A DNA stretch of 64,000 bases from Prochlorococcus sp. AG-347-K16 (GTDB lineage Bacteria; Cyanobacteriota; Cyanobacteriia; PCC-6307; Cyanobiaceae). Below the pieces are notes generated by a model, which searched no databases, was not told the DNA's origin, and saw nothing but the letters and a program-made list of their open reading frames with translations. The stretch spans positions 1-64,000 of the forward strand of contig QCCD01000006.1 of NCBI GenBank assembly GCA_003281405.1. The letters run 5' to 3'. Each line of letters starts with the position of its first letter. Position 1 is the stretch's first letter. Positions 28,162-36,597 of this stretch are shown in pieces. Position numbers and translations under genes: made by a program.

Positions 28162-29205
28162 TTGAACAAAAATAATATTGGTTTTATTTATTTCATGACA
28201 GAAAGGGATTTATTTGGTTATCCCTGTGGCCCTTATGTGAAGATTGGTCTTGTAAAAGGTAATGCCGATGGAAGATCATCTTTTGAGAGAAGAAAAGAAC
28301 ATCAAACAGGTAATCCAAGAGAAATAATTGTAGAAGCAGAAGTTAAAACCTATGCTCAAGTTTCAACGTTAGAATCTCTTATTCATCAAAGATTAGCAAA
28401 GTACAGAATCCATGGAGAATGGTTCAATTATGGAGAAGATGGAATAGAGCCATATGTAGAGTTAACTAAAGAAATCAATAAAGATTTAGAAGGTCAAATA
28501 AAGGATAATTTATTAATAAATCAATATGCATTAATTGAAGATAATGGAGAAGAATTAAAACCATCATCTGACGCAAAAGATATCCATAATGAGTTACTAG
28601 ATGCAAAAAAAGAAATCATAAAAATAAAAAATGAGAAAGATTTAGCAAATTTAAAACTTCGATCTATTGATAAAATTTTTTACCGAGATATTGAGGGAAT
28701 TTGTTTTTATGAAAAAATAAAACCACAAGAAAAATTTGATAAAGTAAATTTTGAAAAAAATCATCCAGATATTTTTGAAGAACTATCAGTTGAAGTTATT
28801 ACCCCAAATTTCACTATAAAAAAAGATTTAAAAAATAAAAAAAGCGAAGAATTTAAAAAGTTAGAAGAATTAATTGAAGATCAAAAATTTATTAATGAAG
28901 ATTCATTCAATTCAATAAATAGAAATGAAGATTTAATAAAATTGCACTCAAAATGGCTTGATGCGCATGTTGAACTTCAACCATTCGAATTAAAGAAAAA
29001 GTTACTTGAAAATAAGTTAAAAGTTTTAGTTGGAGAAAACCAAGGAATAAAAGATATATGTTCTTGGAAAAGGAAAAAAAAGAAACAAATTACAAAAAAT
29101 GCTTTATTAAAATTTGATCCTGAATTAGCAAAAAAATATATCTCGATTGGCGAACCACAAATAAGATTTAAGGTTAATGACTTTAGGCCATATCATTTTG
29201 AGTAA
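28162..29205 (+). CDS. T5orf172/MUG113-type (GIY-YIG-like) domain protein
   Basis: 347 residues starting at a TTG. The N-terminal 110 residues form a T5orf172-like domain: GFIYFMTERD, the PYVKIGLVKG strand, RRKEHQTGNPREI and STLESLIHQRLAKYRIHGEWF with the conserved Glu, His and terminal WF. This family is related to GIY-YIG nucleases and is frequent in phages and mobile elements. The rest is a charged helical region, probably coiled coil, with a lysine-rich end. It is convergent with the helicase gene, 36 bp apart. Nuclease activity is inferred, not shown. Confidence 0.75.
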   Translation: MNKNNIGFIYFMTERDLFGYPCGPYVKIGLVKGNADGRSSFERRKEHQTGNPREIIVEAEVKTYAQVSTLESLIHQRLAKYRIHGEWFNYGEDGIEPYVELTKEINKDLEGQIKDNLLINQYALIEDNGEELKPSSDAKDIHNELLDAKKEIIKIKNEKDLANLKLRSIDKIFYRDIEGICFYEKIKPQEKFDKVNFEKNHPDIFEELSVEVITPNFTIKKDLKNKKSEEFKKLEELIEDQKFINEDSFNSINRNEDLIKLHSKWLDAHVELQPFELKKKLLENKLKVLVGENQGIKDICSWKRKKKKQITKNALLKFDPELAKKYISIGEPQIRFKVNDFRPYHFE

Positions 29206-29241
29206 ATATTCAGAAAAATTATTTAATATATTTGAGAAATC

Positions 29242-32157
29242 CTAATTAATTAAATATTTATATAAGTTATCTTCTACAGGTTTATCAAGATACATCTTCA
29301 TTTTTACTATTTTTTCACTCTTTTTATTCTTTTTGTCCGTAATAAAAGTCTCCACTAAGCAATTTTTATCAACTTCCAGATTACCTAAATAATAAAATTC
29401 CTTTCCTTCATCATCATCTTTTTTTACGAATAAAGGTAATCGCATATTATTGTCTTTACTATTAATTATTTCTTGAACATCATTACTCTGTAATGTTCTT
29501 TTTTGTTTGGAAAACCATTCTAGTGTTTTTTTGTTTAGAAATTTATCCTCGTATTTACTGGTATAAGCAATATCTTCTGATTTCTTATAAGTCACATATA
29601 TAGGACAATTTTCTTTATCATCTGATACTCCATAGCCCCCAACATTCTGATGAATTGGTTCAATTGGCCAATTTAAGATTTTATGAATATCTCTTCGAGT
29701 ATATTTTTCATATCTGAGAAAACCATCAACAAAATCTGTATTTTTAATTTTATTTTCAAAAGCACTTAAGGAATAAGCGATTGAATCATGAAAATAATTA
29801 AAGAAAACTTTTTCTTTAAGTGCATTTTTAAGAGATGATCCAATTCTTAAATTATTATTTTCATAATTTACTATTTCAAAATTATATATACTTCGTAGTG
29901 GTGTTCTTTTCTTATCTTTTCTATCTATAAAATAGTTCAAATTTAGAATATTAAGGATAAATTCTATTGAATTATTACCAAATTTAATTTGATATTTTTC
30001 AAAAATTCTTTTCTCAAGGTTTTCAATAGATATAATTTTTTCTTCACTTATTACTTTAAGAACAAAGACCTCTAAAAAACTACAACCATTATTAATATCT
30101 CTTGAGAAAATTTGAAGTAATTTTAGATTAGTTGAATCTAAAATTTTATCTAAATCATTTTCAACAGAACTTACAAAGTCTAAATATGAATTTGAGTAAT
30201 TTACAAACTGAATAGGATCTCTTGAATTATTTTCAAGGAAATCAATCATCATTGGTATTCTCCCAAGACGATTTTTTAAAAGTTTATAATCATTTATTAA
30301 ATTTCTTTTTGTTTGCAGATTGGCGCTAGAAATTGAATCAAATATTTTTTGTTTAGAAATTTCATCAAAATTTATTGTGCTTGCCCCTGGAATTTCAGAA
30401 TTTCCAGAAACAACTAATTTCCTTAAATTATCTTTACTGTAAGAAGTATCTCCAAATAAAGCTACAGGTATTAAAAAATTATTTTGATAATTACCAATAA
30501 AATCTATTACCGTAAGATATTCTTTATTTTCAACCTTTCTTAATCCCCTCCCAAGCTGCTGAATAAAAATTATATTTGATTGAGTTGGTCTTAACATTAT
30601 TATTTGATTTATTTTTGGTATGTCAATGCCTTCATTAAAAATATCTACGGTAAAAATATAGTCTAATTTTTCATCTAAATTATTACTTTCTAATCTTTGA
30701 ATTGCTTCTTCACGTTCCAACTCAGTATGTTTTCCAGTTAAAGCGATTGATTTAAATCCTCTTGAATTAAATTTATTTGATAGTTCGATTGCTTCCTCTT
30801 TTCTAGAACAAAATACTAAAGCTCTTATATTATTATCATCGCATCCATATTTCATTGATTTAGCGATAATTTTTTCTACCCTTTCTTCTCCAGTTAAATT
30901 TTGAAAATCAGCATTCTCATCTAGTAATGAACCATTAACACTTATATCTGTAATGCCAAAGTAATGAAAGGGAACAATAAGCTCCTCTTCCATAGCCTTT
31001 TGCAATCTAATTTCATAAGCAATATTATGTTCAAAAAGCTTAAAAATATCATAGTCATCTGTTCTCTCAGGGGTTGCAGTCATACCCAAAAGAAATTTAG
31101 GTGAAAAATAGTTTATTATTTTTTGATATGTTGCTGCTCCAGCTCTATGTGTTTCGTCGATAATTATATAATCAAAAAATTTAGGGTCAAATCTTTTCAA
31201 GTTTTCAGTATTACTTAAAGTAAGATTTGTTGTAAATATAAAATCATCTTTTATCTCTTTTGAAGAACTTTCAAAAAGACCATAAGTTCTTTCATTTTGA
31301 AATATTCTACGAAAGGAATCCATTGCTTTTTTTGCAATATTCCACCTGTGTACAACGAAAAGTACCCTTTTTGCATTACTTTGTTTGACATCAAATGCAG
31401 AAAGATATGTTTTACCAGTAGCTGTAGCTGATATTAATAAGGCTTTATCAATTTTTAAATCCCTTAAAAATCTTAAATTCTTAAGTGCTTTTTCTTGCAT
31501 TGCATTAGGACTTAATTTATCAAAAAGATTTTTATTTTTTAAATTAATTTCTATATTCAGATTTTTATATTTATTAAAAAGAATCTGATATTCATTTAAA
31601 AATTCTTCACTTATATTTACCCCTTTTAAAAAATATCTTTCGAATATTGATAATGCCTCTTCAATTAATTTACTATTATTTGATAATGATAATTTGAGAT
31701 TATATTCTGTATTTTTGCTTAAGGCATCTTGAGTTAAATTACTACTCCCAATAATCAATTCATAACTATTTTTAAGCTTGAAGAGATAGCCCTTTGCATG
31801 AAAGTTATTTTCATCAATCAACCGTACTTCAATATTTGAAAAATTTAATAGGATTCTTAATGCAGAAGGATCGCTAAAATTTTGATATTTTGAAACTAAT
31901 ATTTTACCTTTAATACCAAGTTGCTCTATTTTTTCAAGTGTATTAAAGAGACTTATAACTCCGCTCTTAGTTACAAAAGCAACATTGAAAAAAAATTCAT
32001 CACATTCTTGCAAAAGAAAATCTAATGTAGATAAAACTTTCTCTTTCTTGGCATAATTATTAGTAATTATTTTTGGTTGTAAAGATATTTCAGACTGAAT
32101 ATTTTTATTAATTAAACCAGTTTTAATAGACTCTAATAAATTATTTTCAAATTCCAT
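29242..32157 (-). CDS. PLD-nuclease/DEAD-like helicase with DUF3427 C-terminus
   Basis: 971 residues, three parts. Residues 35-185 form a phospholipase D-like domain with NFHAKGYLF (HxK at 120-122) and GSSNLT. A superfamily 2 helicase follows with SATATGKTYLS (Walker A), IIIDETHRAG (motif II), LGMTATPERTDD (III) and FIQQLGRGLRK (VI). The C-terminal third, ending around NVGGYGVSDDKENCPIYVTY, resembles DUF3427. Only one HxK half-site is visible, so the nuclease part would need to dimerise. Its start overlaps the NUDIX gene by 11 bp, indicating coupled translation. Such proteins are usually found in defence islands; a defence role here is inferred. Confidence 0.82.
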   Translation of the reverse strand: MEFENNLLESIKTGLINKNIQSEISLQPKIITNNYAKKEKVLSTLDFLLQECDEFFFNVAFVTKSGVISLFNTLEKIEQLGIKGKILVSKYQNFSDPSALRILLNFSNIEVRLIDENNFHAKGYLFKLKNSYELIIGSSNLTQDALSKNTEYNLKLSLSNNSKLIEEALSIFERYFLKGVNISEEFLNEYQILFNKYKNLNIEINLKNKNLFDKLSPNAMQEKALKNLRFLRDLKIDKALLISATATGKTYLSAFDVKQSNAKRVLFVVHRWNIAKKAMDSFRRIFQNERTYGLFESSSKEIKDDFIFTTNLTLSNTENLKRFDPKFFDYIIIDETHRAGAATYQKIINYFSPKFLLGMTATPERTDDYDIFKLFEHNIAYEIRLQKAMEEELIVPFHYFGITDISVNGSLLDENADFQNLTGEERVEKIIAKSMKYGCDDNNIRALVFCSRKEEAIELSNKFNSRGFKSIALTGKHTELEREEAIQRLESNNLDEKLDYIFTVDIFNEGIDIPKINQIIMLRPTQSNIIFIQQLGRGLRKVENKEYLTVIDFIGNYQNNFLIPVALFGDTSYSKDNLRKLVVSGNSEIPGASTINFDEISKQKIFDSISSANLQTKRNLINDYKLLKNRLGRIPMMIDFLENNSRDPIQFVNYSNSYLDFVSSVENDLDKILDSTNLKLLQIFSRDINNGCSFLEVFVLKVISEEKIISIENLEKRIFEKYQIKFGNNSIEFILNILNLNYFIDRKDKKRTPLRSIYNFEIVNYENNNLRIGSSLKNALKEKVFFNYFHDSIAYSLSAFENKIKNTDFVDGFLRYEKYTRRDIHKILNWPIEPIHQNVGGYGVSDDKENCPIYVTYKKSEDIAYTSKYEDKFLNKKTLEWFSKQKRTLQSNDVQEIINSKDNNMRLPLFVKKDDDEGKEFYYLGNLEVDKNCLVETFITDKKNKKSEKIVKMKMYLDKPVEDNLYKYLIN

Positions 32158-32542
32158 TTTTATTATCTAGTAATCTAATTAATTCAAGATCAGCAGGTAT
32201 CCAATCTAAAGATTTTAGTTTATTTTTTTGAATTAATTTATAAGAGATATGTTCATTTAATTTTATATCAAATTTTTCGACTGAACATAAATAACAGTGC
32301 ATTTTTATATTGAAGTCAGGATAGGAATAGTTAATAGTTGAGAAAAAACTTTCTATAGATATAGATAAAGAAAGTTCTTCTTTAATTTCTCTAATAAGTG
32401 CTTGTTCATTAGTTTCATTATCCTCTACTTTTCCACCAGGAAATTCAAATTTTCTAGAAAGATAATTATATTTATTTTTACTTCTTTGGCAGCAAAGAAA
32501 TTTATCATTTACTTTTATTATTGCTGCTACAACTTCTATCAT
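32147..32542 (-). CDS. NUDIX hydrolase (MutT-like)
   Basis: 131 residues with a nearly perfect NUDIX box from Gly37: GKVEDNETNEQALIREIKEE matches GX5EX7REUXEE, with Ser in place of the last glycine. EVVAAIIKVNDKFLCCQRS at the N-terminus and LDWIPADLELI at the end are typical of MutT-like nucleoside triphosphate pyrophosphohydrolases. It overlaps the downstream helicase gene by 11 bp, so the two form a unit. Its presence as a helicase partner is unlike a housekeeping mutT. Confidence 0.88.
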   Translation of the reverse strand: MIEVVAAIIKVNDKFLCCQRSKNKYNYLSRKFEFPGGKVEDNETNEQALIREIKEELSLSISIESFFSTINYSYPDFNIKMHCYLCSVEKFDIKLNEHISYKLIQKNKLKSLDWIPADLELIRLLDNKNGI

Positions 32543-32779
32543 TTATTTGGAAATATATTTTATTTGAATATTCTAATGACCTTTACTAATAATACAAATT
32601 TACTTCTTGCTAAGAAGAATTTATTTTGGCACTATTAGTAACCGACTCTAAAATTGGCACATCTAATTGAGATGTTACCTTTAATGGCCAGATTGAACTG
32701 AAAGATTCGAGATCAGGGGATTTAATATTTTTCTTTCGGTTCAGCTGTTAAAAAGTTCCTACACACATACCTATAGAAA

Positions 32780-33562
32780 ATGAAAATTTTAAAAAATATC
32801 AGGTCGCTTCCAGGCGATTCTCTGAGAGTTATTCGTCGTACTCCACCACTTGTTTTTGCAATGGCTGTATTATCACTTGGTGGTTTTATTGGGGCATCAA
32901 CCGTTCTTGTTAGAGGTTTTCGGATGGTTGAAAATTCAATCACTGTTACTGGTGCTAGTACGGAAAGTTTTGAAAGTGATATTGCCAAATGGTCCGTTCA
33001 GGTCAGGGCTACTGGTAAAACTCAAATTGACTCTTTTAACAAGCACAAAGAGTCAATGAAAAAGACTATGAATTTCCTTAAAGCCAATGGAATTGTAGAT
33101 GGCATTAAACAAGAAGTTTATCTTGGACCAGCGAGCATCAAGGAATATGAAACCAAGCATCCGAAGACAAATGAAATTATAAGAACGGAATGGATTACTT
33201 ATCAGAGTATAGAAATACAAAGTAATGATGTTTATCGCATTCAAAAGACCCACAGTAAGATAACTGAACTTCTTGGTGATGGTGTTTTAGTAAGACCAAG
33301 TTCACCAGAATTTACATATTCAAAGCTTGCTGATAAAAGAGTAGACATGCTCGCCAAGGCTGCAAAAGATGCACGTATCAGAGCTGAAGCTATTGCTCTT
33401 CAGGCAGGATCTGAAGTGGGAGGTTTAAAGAAAGTGAACACTGGGGTATTTCAGATCACAGTTCCTAATTCCACAAGAGTAAGCAGCTGGGGTTCTTATG
33501 ATACTTCAACAATTAAGAAAGATATTACTGCTGTAATGGGAGTAACTTTCGCAGTTAAATAA
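32780..33562 (+). CDS. SIMPL (DUF541) domain protein, membrane-anchored periplasmic
   Basis: 260 residues. A single N-terminal membrane anchor (about residues 22-45, LVFAMAVLSLGGFIGASTVL) precedes a SIMPL domain that starts SITVTGASTESFESDIAKW, continues through DKRVDMLAKAAKDARIRAEA and ends DITAVMGVTFAVK. The fold resembles BP26/SIMPL periplasmic proteins of unclear function. Base composition looks less AT-rich than the neighbouring helicase and RM genes, so it may have joined the island from a host chromosome. Confidence 0.85.
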   Translation: MKILKNIRSLPGDSLRVIRRTPPLVFAMAVLSLGGFIGASTVLVRGFRMVENSITVTGASTESFESDIAKWSVQVRATGKTQIDSFNKHKESMKKTMNFLKANGIVDGIKQEVYLGPASIKEYETKHPKTNEIIRTEWITYQSIEIQSNDVYRIQKTHSKITELLGDGVLVRPSSPEFTYSKLADKRVDMLAKAAKDARIRAEAIALQAGSEVGGLKKVNTGVFQITVPNSTRVSSWGSYDTSTIKKDITAVMGVTFAVK

Positions 33563-33567
33563 TTGAC

Positions 33568-33663
33568 TTAGGGGGTCTTCTTTTTGCCTTTTAGGATCAT
33601 CAATAAAGGTAGTCCAATAAGCATTAGGCTCCCATCAATTAACAAAAAAGTGTTCAGATTCAT
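33568..33663 (-). CDS. 31-residue membrane peptide, cassette copy 1
   Basis: Begins with an ATG whose ATGA overlaps the stop of the 63-residue gene at 33660. The peptide MNLNTFLLIDGSLMLIGLPL continues to LMILKG and a basic end. One hydrophobic helix spans residues 6-24. It matches the peptide at 39762-39857 in 28 of 31 residues, better than the partner gene does, which supports translation. Function unknown. Confidence 0.65.
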   Translation of the reverse strand: MNLNTFLLIDGSLMLIGLPLLMILKGKKKTP

Positions 33664-33851
33664 TTATCCTTACCTTCATTAATTTCAAAAGATAGAGGGA
33701 TACCTTTTTTTACTGGATCTTTCTTCATATCTTCCATTTCCTTCCTTAATTTCTTGTAGTATGCAAGTTCCTCAGGATGATCAGAACCAAGGCCATAGCC
33801 CATGGTCGCTGCCAGATAAATCCTATGCATTCTGTAAGAACTTAAAGTCAT
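33660..33851 (-). CDS. 63-residue small protein, cassette copy 1
   Basis: Starts MTLSSYRMHRIYLAATMGYG and continues LGSDHPEELAYYKKLRKEME with a lysine-rich C-terminus. It is 45/63 identical (by my alignment) to the protein at 39574-39765. The downstream 31-residue gene overlaps its stop by four bases. I do not recognise a named family. The pair sits between the SIMPL gene and a secreted small protein, on the opposite strand to both. Confidence 0.75.
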   Translation of the reverse strand: MTLSSYRMHRIYLAATMGYGLGSDHPEELAYYKKLRKEMEDMKKDPVKKGIPLSFEINEGKDK

Positions 33852-33915
33852 ACTGAGATCATAAACAACTAAATGTTAAATCAGGAAAAAAGTTATTTTT
33901 AAATCTTCTACCAAA

Positions 33916-34422
33916 ATGAAAAAATTATTTCTTCTATCACTATTAATAAGTTTAATTTCTCCAATTAAAACTTTTGCTGGTTTTCCAGAGGGAGAAAAAG
34001 GATTTGATCTTAAGAAAATTGAGGAGTCTTTTAAGTTGCCTTGCGATGAAATAGGTAATGATGAATGTATAGCTAGAGCTTTTGGAGTAGGAGCTTGCAC
34101 CTGGGTATTTGGAATTAAAAAGGGTAAAGAATCAAAAGAAGCTTTAAGGATTGCAGATGAAGTTTTAATAGCTCTTATGAAGGGAAATAATCTAGATATA
34201 AATTCTATTTTTGAGAAAGATGGTTCTATAAAGGAGGCTATAAAAAAAGAAGCAGTTTATAGAATCAATTTTTGCAAAGATGCTACAAAATTGGCTATTC
34301 CAAAATTAATAAAAAAACTTCCAGAAGGCATTGAATTAGATGAAGAAAGAATCGAGAATTTAGCAAGCGTTTTCCCTCTCCAATATTTGATAATGTTTGA
34401 ACAAATGAAAAAGGGTAATTAG
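33916..34422 (+). CDS. Secreted small protein, unknown
   Basis: 168 residues with a clear signal peptide (MKKLFLLSLLISLISPIKTF, cleavage probable after Ala22) and a mature part with three or four cysteines (LPCDEIGNDECIARAFGVGAC, NFCKDATK). Mature length is about 145 residues. I know no family. It is divergent from the cassette at 33660 and is followed by a 60-residue gene 9 bp downstream. Confidence 0.7.
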   Translation: MKKLFLLSLLISLISPIKTFAGFPEGEKGFDLKKIEESFKLPCDEIGNDECIARAFGVGACTWVFGIKKGKESKEALRIADEVLIALMKGNNLDINSIFEKDGSIKEAIKKEAVYRINFCKDATKLAIPKLIKKLPEGIELDEERIENLASVFPLQYLIMFEQMKKGN

Positions 34423-34431
34423 AGTTAAAGT

Positions 34432-34614
34432 ATGAAAAACTTATGGACCAAAAGAAACATTATGGACTATCTAAGCCACCCTGATGAGAGCTTGGATAAG
34501 AACTACAGCCCACTTAGACAGAAGTACAGAAAAGAACTTAGAAGGATGGATGAAGAAACCAAAAAAGATGGAGGAGTTGTTGATTGGAACTATATATTGA
34601 ACGATTTCATGTAA
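34432..34614 (+). CDS. Small charged protein, unknown
   Basis: 60 residues, MKNLWTKRNIMDYLSHPDES followed by basic and acidic residues and ending VVDWNYILNDFM. It lies 9 bp after the secreted-protein gene and its stop almost touches a tRNA-Ala fragment. No family recognised. Confidence 0.5.
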   Translation: MKNLWTKRNIMDYLSHPDESLDKNYSPLRQKYRKELRRMDEETKKDGGVVDWNYILNDFM

Positions 34615-34616
34615 TA

Positions 34617-34660
34617 GGTAGTGAGGATTTGAACCGCAGACCCCTGCATGCCATGCAGTA
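34617..34660 (-). repeat. Degenerate 3' fragment of tRNA-Ala (GGC)
   Basis: On the minus strand the sequence contains CTGC-ATGGCAT-GCAG, the anticodon arm of tRNA-Ala(GGC), then the variable bases and a T arm with GGTTCAAATCC, and a degenerate acceptor end. The 5' half is missing. It looks like a leftover attachment site from an element that used tRNA-Ala. Confidence 0.7.
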
Positions 34661-34787
34661 ACCAAAAGCCTTGCAAATACTGGGAATCACAGGGTTTATG
34701 ACAGTACTTTAACATAGCTGAGAGCAGGAATAAGTGCAGTTTTGTCTAAGCGTTTATAAGTAAGTAAATCTATTGTAAAAAAATTAC

Positions 34788-34800
34788 TTTTTTTTTTTTT
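34788..34800 (+). repeat. 13-base poly-T tract upstream of the type III methylase gene
   Basis: An uninterrupted run of 13 T lies about 100 bp before the mod start, followed by a TATAAT-like box near 34812. Such a run could vary in length by slipped-strand pairing and change promoter spacing. Confidence 0.6.
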
Positions 34801-34900
34801 ATAAAATTTTTTTATAATAATAATTCTAATTATTATTTTCAAATTAGTATAAGTACAAAATCTTTTGAAATCAAATAAAAAATAATTTAAATAAATAATT

Positions 34901-36595
34901 ATGAAAACACAAGATTATACTAATTGGACTAAAGAACAATTAATTGAACAACTCAAAAGTTTTGAAGAAACTAAAAAGTATGGTTTAGTTTGGGTTAATA
35001 AAAAAGAAGATGTTAAAGAAAAATTTAAATTGTATTCTCCTTTATTATCTTTAAATCCTAAAAAGTGTTTTTTTGAAAATGATAAAAGCGAAAATAATAT
35101 TTTTATAGAAGGCGATAATCTTGATTCATTATCAATATTAAATTACTCACACAAAGGCAAAATTGATGTAATTTATGTTGATCCGCCTTATAACACAGGA
35201 GCTACTAACTGGAAATACAACAATAGTTATGTTGATTCAGAAGATCCTTATAGGCATAGTAAGTGGATTTCATTTATGTATTTTCGTTTGCGCCTAGCAA
35301 GGACTCTTCTAAGTGAAGAAGGTATTATTTGTATCACCATTGATGATTACGAGTTTCCAAGATTATTTATGGTTATGGAAGAAATTTTTGGGAGTAATAA
35401 TTTTCTTGGTAATGTAATTATTAGAAACAACCCAGGAGGAAGAAAATCTAAAAGGAAAGTAGCAGCTCAACATGAATATGCTATTTTCTTTTCAAAAAAT
35501 CCTCAAGTATCAGTAGCTAAAATAGATATTGAAATAGAAAACAAATCACATAAATATGAGAAAAATGATAAAGGTGAATTGATTGAATGGAGAAACTTAA
35601 GAAAAGAAGGATCTGACTCTATGGCCAAACCAGGTTCAGATAGATTTTATCCAATTTATTTTGATTCAGATACAGGTGAGATAAGCTCTTCAAAAATTCT
35701 ACCTATTAAGATTCTTCCTCTTGATTCCAAAGGTGACAAAAGGATATGGAGGAGATCAAAGGATGATGTAGATGTTTTATTTAAAAAAAATGAATTAAAA
35801 ATAAAAAAAACAAGCTATGGAAATCAAGTTTATTTTCAATTTAAAGGAGGATTAAGTGGAGAGACGCCTAAAAGTTTACAGTTAGATAATAAGTTTTCAG
35901 CAAGCGAATATGGCACAAAAGAATTAGATAATATTTTAGGGGAAAGAGAAAGTTTCAATTTTCCAAAATCCAAACATGCAGTAGCGCAATGCATAAAAAT
36001 AGCATCATCAAAGAAAGATGCAATAATTCTAGATTTTTTTGCAGGATCTGGAACAACTGGTCAAGCTGTTTTGGAACTAAATAATGAGGATGGTGGAAAT
36101 AGAAAATTTATATTATGTACAAATAACGAAAATAAAATTGCTGATGAAGTTTGTTATCCAAGAATAAGTAAGATTATGGGAGGTTATCAAAATAAAGGTG
36201 GAGAGTTCATAAAAGGTTTAGGAGGAAATTTAAAATACTTTAATATCATCCATGTGCTCAGAGGGAAAAAAGATAGTGATAAAAAAATCCTAGCTAATAA
36301 TATTAATGATTTGATTTGTTTGAAAGAAAATACTTTTAATAAATTTTTAGTTAAACCTGATTTTCAAATATATAAGTCAATTTTTTTATATGTGGTAATA
36401 ATCCATGATATTTTAAGCATTAATGAAGTTAAAAAAGAATTAAGAAATCTTGATTTACCCATTAAAATTTATGTATTTTCTCTTGGTGATGATGATTTAG
36501 AAGATGAATTTCTTGATATTAAAAACATAGTAAAAATTGATATTTTTCCTAATCCATTGTTTAAAACATATACACGAATTATAGAGAAACTTTAA
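34901..36595 (+). CDS. mod: Type III restriction-modification methylase (Mod)
   Basis: Adenine-N6 DNA methyltransferase, 564 residues. The catalytic DPPYNTG (residues 94-100) precedes the SAM motif DFFAGSGTTGQA (near residue 378), the beta-class order used by type III Mod subunits. The N-terminus TKEQLIEQLKSFEETKKYGL and GDNLDSLSILNYSHKGKIDV are typical. The C-terminal part has the variable target recognition region between the motifs and a terminal extension. Two base pairs separate it from the Res gene, so they form one operon. No frame disruption is seen. Confidence 0.93.
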   Translation: MKTQDYTNWTKEQLIEQLKSFEETKKYGLVWVNKKEDVKEKFKLYSPLLSLNPKKCFFENDKSENNIFIEGDNLDSLSILNYSHKGKIDVIYVDPPYNTGATNWKYNNSYVDSEDPYRHSKWISFMYFRLRLARTLLSEEGIICITIDDYEFPRLFMVMEEIFGSNNFLGNVIIRNNPGGRKSKRKVAAQHEYAIFFSKNPQVSVAKIDIEIENKSHKYEKNDKGELIEWRNLRKEGSDSMAKPGSDRFYPIYFDSDTGEISSSKILPIKILPLDSKGDKRIWRRSKDDVDVLFKKNELKIKKTSYGNQVYFQFKGGLSGETPKSLQLDNKFSASEYGTKELDNILGERESFNFPKSKHAVAQCIKIASSKKDAIILDFFAGSGTTGQAVLELNNEDGGNRKFILCTNNENKIADEVCYPRISKIMGGYQNKGGEFIKGLGGNLKYFNIIHVLRGKKDSDKKILANNINDLICLKENTFNKFLVKPDFQIYKSIFLYVVIIHDILSINEVKKELRNLDLPIKIYVFSLGDDDLEDEFLDIKNIVKIDIFPNPLFKTYTRIIEKL

Positions 36596-36597
36596 TA

